Below, piece by piece: positions 1-8,634 of a stretch of DNA of 19,888 nucleotides. The position numbers and the translations under genes are program-made. The notes beneath the pieces were generated by a model. It ran no database searches and was not told where the DNA came from. It saw only the letters and a program-made list of their open reading frames with translations. Source of the stretch: Pleurotus ostreatus/Saccharomyces cerevisiae fusant (lineage: Eukaryota > Opisthokonta); assembly GCA_024196135.1 (NCBI GenBank), contig JAMQCK010000571.1, positions 1-19,888 on the forward strand, in the 5' to 3' direction. Numbering within the stretch: the first letter of the stretch is position 1; every line of letters starts with the position of its first letter.

Positions 1-2246
1 TGGGTATCATGGTGTACGAGATGATAATGGGACACCCGCCTCACTCGCATCTCAATCCGCACCAGGCGATGGACCTCATCCCCCGCGTGAAGCCCCCCAC
101 GCTGCCAGAGAGTGACGGGAGTAAGGAGCTGCGAGACTTTATGGCTATGTGTCTGAAGGAGGTTCCGAGTGAGGTGCGTGGCCCTTCTGGCACCTTAAGA
201 GATAGCTCACTTATACCCTCTACAGCGTGCGACGGCCGAAGAGCTCTTGAAGACGAAGTGGATCAAGTCTGCGCAGAAGGTTCCCTTGACGATACTCAAG
301 GAGCTACTCGGCCGCGTACAGCGCGCAGCGCCTCGCGAAAGTTTGGCGCAGCCTATGGCTTGGGAAGCTGCTGAGCAGGAGGAGTGCGTCTATTCTGACT
401 GTCGTTACTTCATCACTGACGATCTACAAAGTATCCAGAATTTCGGTCGGGCTACAAGAGATTCTAATGCTTGGGAATTCGAAACGGTTAGGGGACGGAT
501 GTCGCAGTACATGTCAGCGAACGACGAGGACACCGTGGTCATGGCTCCCATCCCTGAAGCAGACCCGACCGTCCGTCCCATGCCCACCACCGTCCCATCT
601 TCCTTGCGTGCCATCTTCGGCGACGACACCCCCGACCCTCCGCCACCACCTCCAACACTACCCACTCCTCCCCCTCATCGGGAACGGCATGGCGCGAAGC
701 GAGCAGCAACCCTCGACGTCCGCACCGATGCTCTCTCGAAGCCTGCCGAGTTCTCGTTCCCTCCCAAAGGACGCTCCAAATTGGGAAGCGTGCCAGAACT
801 CACACGGCCTTCGATGTTGACTGAAAGCCCGGAAGAGATGGAAGGGCCGTCTGCTGCGTCAGGCGCGACGGCTAGGCCGCATTCTCGACTGCGACAGCTG
901 TCTGAAGATGGCGGAGAGCGCACCAGTGTCGGCACTTTTGACGACGCGCGCACGTCAGTGTCTTCGGGGCAGACGGTCACAGCTCGCTCCTTCCGAGACC
1001 ATCGAGCTCGCGGTCCCCCGAACATCGAGATTCCGTCGTCGTCTGAATCCCTCGACCTCAGCAGCCCTGATCCCTCAGGCTCTGCGTCCAGCAGCAATCA
1101 TTCGGATCCTTCGAAAGGCGACACCGTTGTGGGACCGCGACCTATGCGCCGGCGACGCTCGCAGAGCACCGGCGAAGGCCTCGGTGCACCAGCGACCTTT
1201 CAGTTTCCCGCCGCGCAGAAGGTTCTCTCTTCCGCTGCACCTGCGGTCACGCCCCTTCAGCTGCAGAAACATGCGCGGACGAGCCCTACGCATGCGAGCG
1301 CGAGTGCAAGTAGCTCAAGCTCTAGCACGGCCAGCCTTACTCCCGGGGCGCATCAAGCGACGTACTCGCTCGACACTCTGCGACGCGCGCGAGATGGGGC
1401 ACCGATAACGCCACCTGGTATGTCGCGGACGCGGTCGGCGACGGCGGCGCAGGATATCATCGTGAAGAGCGGTCCGAAGCCGCTGTTGATGGGGCAGTCG
1501 AGTTTGGAGGATATCCCATTGGTGCCGCCTGTAAGACCGTATGCAGCGACGCCAAATGGTCGGAATAGGAGTGGGAGCGATTCAAGTCAGAAGGACTCCC
1601 TTGGGACGCCAGGGCTGAAGGATGTGCTGAAGGTGGGTAAGGCCGCTTGGCTTACTCGACCGCGCTGACAGAGCTCCAGATACCATCCCTCTCGTCAGAA
1701 CATCGTCTGGGTATATCAGACTTGCTACCGCCATCACCCTCTGCTGCCATGAGCAATTCGCGGACGTACGCACCCCCTCCGGCCAGTTCCCTAGGCACCG
1801 CAGTCGCCACGGCCGGCTACGACTCTTTTCGTGAAGCAGCAGTCGCGTCAGGCGCCTCCTTCACTCTTGGTCTTCCTCGCACGAGCTCGCCTCCGCCAGA
1901 GTTCAGGCGACACGGGCATAAACCGTCAAATTCGTCCATCACGTCTATCCAATCCCTCGGAAACGGACCACCTGTGCGACCGCTCGATTACACGGCGCTC
2001 GTACGAGATGGGAGCACGCACTCCGAGCTCGCGCGCACGATTGAGGAGCTGGGGCAGTGGCTCTCGGTGGTGGAGACGGGGCTGGGTAACGTGCTGGACA
2101 GCGCATTCGAGGACATCATTGAGGAGGAGGGCGGCGACTGGGAAGCGGCTGAGGACGACAGCAGCGGCCCGGACATTTCGTCGGACGATGCGGGCTCGTC
2201 GCACCACCAGCGCATATTGGCAGCGTTGCAGGCAGCTGCGAGCTGA
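1..2246 (+). CDS. STE20/GCK-family Ser/Thr protein kinase, C-terminal part (5'-truncated by window)
   Basis: The gene enters from the left edge. Model: <1..173, 226..383, 432..1632, 1680..2246, giving 698 visible residues. The first exons carry the end of a protein kinase domain: a subdomain IX stretch (GIMVYEMIMGHPPHSH), then DFMAMCLKEVPSE joined across a 52-bp intron to RATAEELLKTKWIK, the usual subdomain XI arginine and alpha-I helix. The invariant Arg codon is the first of the exon at 226. The LIPRVKPPTLP stretch recalls STE20-like germinal-centre kinases such as Kic1/Nak1, which act in cell polarity and separation (family knowledge). The tail is about 600 residues, rich in Ser and Pro with a proline run, and ends in an acidic helix-like region (ELARTIEELGQWLSVVE). 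The intron 384-431 is 48 nt, in frame and stop-free, so it is predicted from its splice signals and the better fit of EDIQNFGRAT. The GCK assignment is good; the exact ortholog is uncertain. Confidence 0.75.
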
Positions 2247-2442
2247 GAGGTTTATTGGCATTCACTATCGGACAGGATACCCACGTCGGTACTGTAGTAC
2301 CGCTTCTGATTTACACTAGACAGTCACCACTTGTATATTAGCGCACAATTGCATTGCGAACTCGCAATCCTCGTATCATTCAAGGCCCAGTCGCTATACT
2401 ACATGTGCAATGTGCATGGCGGAGGCTCCCATTCGGGACGCG

Positions 2443-2476
2443 TGACGTCACACCACGCGATGCGTGACAATTGTCA
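2443..2476. promoter_or_regulatory. CRE-like palindrome TGACGTCA plus palindrome TGACAATTGTCA
   Basis: TGACGTCA (2443-2450) is a perfect 8-bp CRE/ATF-type bZIP site. TGACAATTGTCA (2465-2476) is a perfect 12-bp palindrome with the same TGAC/GTCA arms. They lie about 275-310 bp upstream of the FunK1 gene 1 ATG. Binding is inferred from the consensus only. Confidence 0.35.
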
Positions 2477-2583
2477 TCATGTGACATTGGCACGGACAAC
2501 GCGTTTTGGCATCGTCCTCCATCATTGCGTTTACCGCTTCGGAACGCACTCAGCTTCCCAGTCGACAATCCGTCGCGGCATCG

Positions 2584-2595
2584 ACTCTATAGTAT
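2584..2595 (+). promoter_or_regulatory. TATA-like element ACTCTATAGTAT
   Basis: This 12-base sequence occurs 168 bp before the ATG of FunK1 gene 1. It recurs exactly at 5302-5313, 183 bp before the ATG of FunK1 gene 2. The CTATAGTAT core could act as a TATA box. The shared sequence and similar distance are seen directly; the function is inferred. Confidence 0.35.
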
Positions 2596-2695
2596 AGGCT
2601 TGGCGCGCCTTCACCATCTCTACCAGTAGCCGGCCTATCCGTCGGAAGTTATCACGCAAACGAAGCGTCTCTCTCAGACCCTTGCATACAACCAG

Positions 2696-2745
2696 GTGCG
2701 TGCCTACGATAGCCGTACTTTCACTTTTACCAAATACTATCACAG
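2696..2745 (+). other. Predicted 5'-UTR intron of FunK1 gene 1
   Basis: A GTGCGT donor at 2696 and a CACAG acceptor ending at 2745 define a 50-bp intron ending 6 bases before the chosen ATG. Size and donor match the coding introns here. FunK1 gene 3 has a similarly placed candidate (8578-8624). Confidence 0.5.
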
Positions 2746-2751
2746 AAAAAC

Positions 2752-5164
2752 ATGCCAATCAGAAAGCAGGCTGCACAGGGACGGTCGACAAAGACCAAGG
2801 CCGGCTTTGCCCCAGCTCAACCTCGTCGAAGCGCCAGGCTCAAGAACAGGTCAATGCCAAAGCAGGACGCCGCGGATGGCTCCTCAAGCGATACCGGGTC
2901 CACATCCTCGTCTTCCTCGTCCTCGTCGGCCCCCCACGTAACACCGCCGCCCAGCCGTCGATCGTTGCCTATGCGCGCTCTCTCAGCCCCCCCGAATGCC
3001 GACCTGCATGACGCCCTGGACTTGGAAGGGTCGGCCTTGCGTGACGTTGGAGACTTCTTCGAAGCCCTGGCCTCGCTACCCTCTCTTCCGTGCCCTCCCA
3101 ACCGCATCTTCTACGAGCTGCCGCAAAGGCTTTACGACGCAAGGACGAGACATTGGACAGGATACCCTGATCTGTCTGATGTACACCCCGACGGCGAACG
3201 CGAACAACTCGTCGCAGCATTTCTGGACGATCTACACGGCCACTGTCGCGAGGTCTTGACGAATCAAGGCGTTCGTCTTCCCGATGAAGAACGAAGGTGG
3301 TTTCCCACGCGCACCTCGCCTACCCACCCCAATGACGGGTCCACCATATCCGGGGCTGTCCTTGTCGAGTCGGGCTCGGACGTAGCATGGTCTAATGTCA
3401 TGTGTGACCTGCAGGTGGCCGGTAGCGACGATCTCATCCCCGCTGCCGTGCGGAAGTTGTCGACGACCGCCGCATACGTCTTCGCCACACAGGATGACTG
3501 TATCTACCATGTTGGCCTTGCATTCGCCGGCGATTCGTTCGCTGTTGTCGTCCATGACCGTGCTGGTCGCGTCCAGTGCCACACGCGTCATGTGCACAAG
3601 CATGGCATCCTCCTCGTTCGCCTTGTGTTGGCCATGACTCTGACAATGACCCGCATTGGCCGTGATCCAGCGATCGTCATGCGCCCTGGTGGCACGCGCG
3701 TGCTCCACGTCAACGGGGTCGAGTACGAGATTTTGGAGCGCCTTTTCAACAGCTACCCTATCCGGGGCCGTGGCACCGTCTGCTGGCGCTGTCGTAGGCC
3801 AGATAGCGACGAGGAATATGTCGTCAAGAGCACATGGGTCAACGTCAGACGCGAAGAATCGGAGATGTCATTCCTTGAGCAAGCTCAGGGCGTTGATGGT
3901 ATCCCTACTCTGGTTGACCACGAACTCGTGGTTGACGCACAAGGAAGACCAAGGTCTACGGATCTATTCCGCGCACCCCTGCGCCGGTCGAGTGCTAGGC
4001 AGCATGAGCTGCACGGCATCGACGTTCTTCAACTCCATCGACTAGTCATGCAGCCGCTCGCCCGTCCCTTATCGGACTTCAGGTCCAAGGAGGAATTGCT
4101 CAGCGCTATACGAGACGCCGTTGCAGGTCAGTGTATCTTTATTGCTGCGCGATCGGGACCTGACAACTTTGTAGCGCATCTGGTCCTTTGCCATGAGAGG
4201 GGCATACTGCACAACGACATCAGTGAAAACAACATCATGTTACGCGCGCAGATTACGGATCGGCTGCGTCGAGGGCTCCTTATCGACCTCGATTCTGCTA
4301 CCTACATCAGTGAACCGTCCAGTGCGGCGTGCGCCGGCCACCACCTCGTGAGCTAGACCTACTGTTCATGGAGTTCAGTGACTAACGAGCCGACAGGGCA
4401 CACTGCCGTTCATGTCCTGTACCCTCTTGCTCTATCCTGGTCTGCCCCACCTGCCCATCCACGATCTCGAATCATTCCTCTATGTTCTCATGTGGATCTG
4501 CACGAGCTATGCAGGGCCTATGAGCGCTAGACGGACCGGCTTCGATCCATTCCGATCACCCATGGGTCTATGGTTTACCGGCGACCCCACGGAAGTCGGC
4601 AAACTGAAAGAGAAAATCATGTACCAGCCACCATCGAAATTCCGCGCCTTCCTAGACGACACTTTCGATCCTTACTTCGACGACCTGAAGGACTGCGTGT
4701 GCGAGATCCGACGTGCTATTCTCTTCAACGCGGAGGATACGACGCACGAGGACATCCTCGATATTCTTGAGCTGCACGCCTGCGCTCAGCAGCCCCAGGA
4801 CAAGCGTCGCCAACCTGTGTTGATCAAACAGCCGCGGAAGGAGGAGGAGCCACCCTCTTGGTGGACGTCGGACCCCAAGTGGGCTATCCAGACGCTGTCC
4901 GAGGAGCCGTTAGACGGCCCTCAGGGCGACGGCGCTGAGTCCCGACCCGGTGGGAATGATGTTGTTGATGGCAACGGCAGCCCTGCTGATTCGCGGGACG
5001 GGGGTGCAACGGCGCATATGCAGCCAAAGGTGGTTCCCTCCAACAGAATTTTGCGCGGCGGCCTAGATGAATCAATTGATACAGGCGATGATCGACGGGG
5101 AAAGAGGCAGTTGACGACGGACACTGTAGGGGGAGAGTCGAAGAGACGCAGATTGTGTGCTTGA
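2752..5164 (+). CDS. FunK1-type fungal protein kinase, copy 1
   Basis: Model: 2752..4126, 4175..4347, 4397..5164, giving 771 residues. The N-terminus is basic (RRSARLKNRS), followed by a poly-Ser stretch, the FunK1 N-terminal domain (about 75-320) and a kinase domain. Visible kinase parts are a glycine-rich loop (IRGRGTVCW), VAIK-type lysine K359 in EEYVVKSTW, catalytic HNDISENN with D473, DFG-equivalent D496-L-D, and the family hallmark [17 protein letters not shown] replaces HRD. The tail has ILRGG (734-738) and a KRRRL basic cluster, suggesting nuclear location. Splicing is supported by KEX-like continuity: DAVA-AHLVLCHERG across intron 1 and GHHL-GTLPFMS across intron 2 (CTAAC branch). 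The ATG is chosen because its N-terminus aligns with that of copy 3. FunK1 kinases are expanded in mushroom-forming fungi and their substrates are mostly unknown. Confidence 0.88.
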
Positions 5165-5301
5165 TAGCATCGCTCATCTGTAGTTACAATGAACCAAATC
5201 GCGAATCCGAGCTAGCATGTATCCTTTCTAGTAGACGCAGAAACACATTTCCCCCTGGTCGGAATAGTCTTCGATATCGCCAGTATGCCTCCGCCATCTG
5301 C

Positions 5302-5313
5302 ACTCTATAGTAT
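5302..5313 (+). promoter_or_regulatory. TATA-like element ACTCTATAGTAT (second copy)
   Basis: Exact 12-base match to 2584-2595, located 183 bp upstream of the ATG of FunK1 gene 2. It is a candidate core promoter element. Confidence 0.35.
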
Positions 5314-5398
5314 CCACGTACGTATGTTATTCCGAGTCGAAGTGCGGCTGTGCGGCCTCTAGATCCCGAAGGGGAAAAAGGTCTGATTGCACGATGCA

Positions 5399-5408
5399 GT
5401 CACGTGAC
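5399..5408. promoter_or_regulatory. E-box-type palindrome GTCACGTGAC
   Basis: A perfect 10-bp palindrome with a CACGTG core, 77 bp upstream of the ATG of FunK1 gene 2. CACGTG is the usual target of bHLH factors such as Cbf1-type proteins. A related TCACGTGA lies 76 bp upstream of the MGS1 ATG (15569-15576). Confidence 0.4.
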
Positions 5409-5484
5409 TGTCACGAGGCACATGAGCGCGTGCCTGCACTCGACGCATCGCGGAAACTGCCACCTGTTCTTATCCTCTTCCACG

Positions 5485-8075
5485 ATGGCGGATTCACAGC
5501 TGTCCCCCACGGAAACCGGCGAGACTGGAGATGCGACTGTGAAAGTGCGTGGCCCGCACCCTGAAGCGTGCATCCTTAACTGACATTACCGTTAGCATGC
5601 CAGTGACATGCCACAGCAAGCTCCCTCGAACAAACCCTCCTCGTTTTGCTTCCCATTCCCAAGACCCATCGAGCCTATCTCTACACCTCGACAACAGAGA
5701 CCCTCCTCTCATCCATGCGCAATTACGAATGCATTCGCCACTCGCGATGACCCTCTGGGAACTAACAAGCTGATGACCCACGAGAATCTGGACCCTCAGA
5801 TCGAGGATATGCTGAAGAACTCTACTGTCCGGCAAGCTGGCGAGGTCATCTCAGGACTCTTCTCTGGAACATCCATCTCGCAAACAGCCACGACGCTATT
5901 GCAGGCCATGATCGAGGCGGGAATGTACGACAACAAAGCCAAGAGGTGGCCAGGCGCTCCCAACTTCGACAAGCAGGATGAAGAAGAAGCCGTTGCCGAA
6001 TTCTTGCAGTCGATCGTGGATTTCATCCTGAATCACTGCAATGTTGAAGGAAACCGCAAGTGGACTGCCGAATTTCACGGCGCGGATAACGCTCAGGCGG
6101 GCGTTACGAACAGACACCCCGATCTATCCTTTCTTGATGGCCCGGGATGCAAGGGCGTCATCATGAACGCTGAGCTGAAGTCCTCGGAAGCACAGATGTT
6201 CATGGCCGTCAAACAGCTTCACAACAGTGCTCTGAACTGTATGCCGGAGCAGGACGATCGGCTGTACTTCACCGGACTTGCGATCGCGAGCTCCAAATTC
6301 CGGGTGGTTGTACATCACCGCGCTGGCTGTGTTGTGTCCACTTCGGCGGACATCCATGCGAACGCCCTCATGCTCGTCAAATTGCTAGCTGGCTACACCC
6401 TGCTCGGCAAAGACCAAATTGGCTTCGATCCTCATGTCCAGGAGCGTCTCGGGAAGCGATATGTCTCCGTCAAAGACGTCGAGTACGAGATTGTCCGAGT
6501 CATCAGCACCGATGCGACCATCTGTGGCAGGGGCACAGTCTGCTGGGTGGGTCGACGAGAAGGCGACGACACAGAATACGTGATCAAGAACCTCTGGCAC
6601 GATACCAGTCGTGCCCATACGGAATACGACTTCTACGAGGCAGCCTATAAGGCCGGAGTGCAAGGTATTCCTCACGTCGTTGCGCACGAGGTCGTGGAAT
6701 GGGCGCAGGGCACAGCCATCTCTACGAGACACTTGATGGAGCGACTGTGCGGTCGCAAGAAGGCAATCCCTAGTGGTATGGAGGACAGGGAATACCGGCG
6801 GATTGTTTTGAAGGGAGTTGGTTCGCCACTCTCAAAGTTCTCGTCCAAGTTGGAGTTAATCAGCGCTATGATCAATTATGTCATCAGTGAGTCTAGATCA
6901 CTTGCAATCGACATGGGCTAACCTCCGTCTTCCAGCGCTCCGCGAGTTGTCAAAGAATGGCATTATCCACGCTGATATTTGCGATGCCAATCTCGTACTG
7001 GGAGATGGCGCCGCACACGAGATACGCCCTGGCGTCCTGATTGACTTCGACTACGCCTTTTTCTCCGTAAAAGACCGTACGAAGAGCGCAACTGGAGTCA
7101 AAACGGTCAGTCTCTTCTGTGATACTCGAAAATATGAACTCTGAACGTCCTTCTCTACGTATAGGCTCACGCGTCATTCGCCGCATGCGATCTTCTCTGC
7201 CATCCCGACGTCTTTCCCCACGAGTTCTGGCATGATCTGGAGTCTCTCCTCTATGTCTTCATCTGGTGTTGCTCCGTCTACACGGGCCCCAAGATCGAAG
7301 GCCGTAAATTCAAGGTGCTAAAAACGCCTTTGAGGGAATGGCTGGAGGGAACGACCAGCATGATCGGTGCTCAAAAGGCGAAGACTATGCGACTGCAGCA
7401 GGAGCCTTACGATAGGATCATTCTCGACAAGTTTCTTTCCGCCGTCATCGACCCCTACTTCGCGGACCTCAAAGAGTGCATACACGAATGGCGAGCAATC
7501 GTCATGCGCCGCGGTCCTAACCCGCCCACCTACGAGGAGGTGCTCGACGTGCTCCAGCGCTATCTCGAGAAAGTACGCGAGCAGGGAGTGCCCGTGCTTT
7601 CAGGACCTGACGCCGAGGATACTTCTCCTGCCACCGCCTTGCCTACGTCGGCTATGCCTACTCCGGTAGAGGCGGTTCCTGTCCCGGAAGCTTCACAGGC
7701 GGTCGTCTCTGCCCCGGCTGCAACCCGCCGTCTGCCATCGCGAAAACGCAAGAACGAAGCGCGAGATGTGTCCCCCGACGCTGTACCTGCTGATGACCTG
7801 CGTACTTGCGAGACATGCTGTCGACAATTCCCAGTCTCCGAGACGATTCGATGCGTTGCCAAATCGGATTGCTGCTCACCACCTGGATGGGTGAGTTCCT
7901 TGCCTGTGCTGCTGAATCGTCACCAAACGCATACTGACACTGTTTCTAGTTCTGCATAATTTGCGCACTGCCGGAGGGTATCCCAGACACTACGGACGAC
8001 TGGCTCTGTCATGATTGTCGGGCGGCAGAGGAGGCATCCTCGTCTAAGCCAAAGGCCAAACGACACCGCAAGTAG
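5485..8075 (+). CDS. FunK1-type protein kinase, copy 2, with C-terminal PHD-like zinc finger
   Basis: Model: 5485..5544, 5596..6886, 6936..7105, 7165..7890, 7950..8075, giving 790 residues. The N-terminal domain (about 85-300) contains HPDLSFLDG (P195-D196) and NAELKSS (E213, K215), the spacing of a PD-(D/E)XK nuclease signature. The kinase part has GRGTVCWVGRR, K351 in TEYVIKNLW, HADICDAN with D464 (Arg of HRD replaced), D487-F-D, and HDLESLLYVFIW. After a Pro/Ala-rich linker and basic RKRKNE comes a PHD-like finger at 722-772: C722, C725, C737, C743/C744, WFC with C751 where PHD fingers usually have His, C754, C769 and C772. The last intron splits W749 from F750 and must be spliced to complete the finger. 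The C-terminus is Lys/Arg rich. The start at 5485 is chosen because exon 1 (20 codons) joins in frame across a 51-bp GTGCGT intron. The role may be chromatin-linked signalling (inference). Confidence 0.85.
7798..8075 (+). other. PHD-like zinc finger region of FunK1 copy 2, split by a 59-bp intron (7891-7949)
   Basis: The spliced order is C-x2-C, C, C, then W-F-C-x2-C, then W-L-C-x2-C. This follows the C4-H-C3 order of a PHD finger, including the aromatic residues before the fifth ligand and the Trp before the last pair. The usual His is Cys here, which can also bind zinc. RING or another treble-clef variant cannot be excluded. Confidence 0.55.
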
Positions 8076-8634
8076 ATACATCTGCATGTATGGCACAGTG
8101 AATGGCACTCTCATGTGAGCTTCATGTACGTGGCCGCAACGGTACGGTGTAACGTATGGGAAATCTGCGTTCTGCGAAGTTTAGGCAGGTTCGTCAGGCG
8201 AGTTGCTTGATATCTACAACTCATGTAAGGTCTCAGCGGTAGTGAGAGGAGATGGCAAACTCGCAGACATCCAACGAGAGATTGAAGACGACATGCATGG
8301 ATCCTCGTACGACTACTTACCAGGTCCTTTGTGACGAAATAAATGTCACGCACATGGTTTGTCACAACGCCTTCTTGAACAAAACGGTCACTATCTATCC
8401 CTCACCACCACCACCACCATAATCGTCGTGCAGCGTGCTGTCTACGTTCGTTACACGGTCTGTAGCACATGGGAACGCCGCCACTTGAAACTCCACGTCC
8501 TCCCTTCGCTGAACACTTCTCGCACTTCAAATCGGTGTCGTTTCGAAGCGAACTACGCCCGGCGTCTGTCGTACCAAGTGCGTTCGCGTACGGTGCAGAT
8601 ACTAACACTCATAATCTTGTACAGTACGCCGTCA
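8076..8634. other. Intergenic: 3' end of FunK1 gene 2 and promoter/5' UTR of FunK1 gene 3
   Basis: No supported gene in 559 bases. There is an AATAAA at 8338-8343 and an inverted repeat GTGAC (8331-8335)/GTCAC (8345-8349). A short upstream ORF starts at 8469 and runs into the predicted 5'-UTR intron (8578-8624). The reading frame of gene 3 stays open upstream to 8359, but that translation has no resemblance to copy 1 and is treated as untranslated. Confidence 0.55.
8578..8624 (+). other. Predicted 5'-UTR intron of FunK1 gene 3
   Basis: A GTGCGT donor at 8578, a strong ACTAAC branch near 8601 and a TTGTACAG acceptor ending at 8624 define a 47-bp intron 10 bases before the ATG. It mirrors the 5'-UTR intron of copy 1. 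Confidence 0.5.

Larger units (their letters stand above)
2247..2751. other. Intergenic: 3' end of STE20 kinase gene and promoter/5' UTR of FunK1 gene 1
   Basis: No convincing coding region was found in these 505 bases. They contain two perfect palindromes (2443-2450 and 2465-2476), a TATA-like element (2584-2595) and a predicted 5'-UTR intron (2696-2745), each listed separately. Confidence 0.6.
5165..5484. other. Intergenic between FunK1 genes 1 and 2
   Basis: These 320 bases hold no supported gene. They contain the TATA-like ACTCTATAGTAT at 5302-5313 and the palindrome at 5399-5408. Confidence 0.6.

Noticed and set aside
675..1293. Long antisense ORFs opposite the STE20 kinase tail
   Set aside because: They are low-complexity shadows of a Ser/Pro-rich coding exon.
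8359..8634. N-terminal extension of FunK1 copy 3 from the upstream in-frame ATG
   Set aside because: The extension has no similarity to copy 1, contains a probable 5'-UTR intron with a strong branch site, and the alignment with copy 1 starts exactly at the ATG at 8635.
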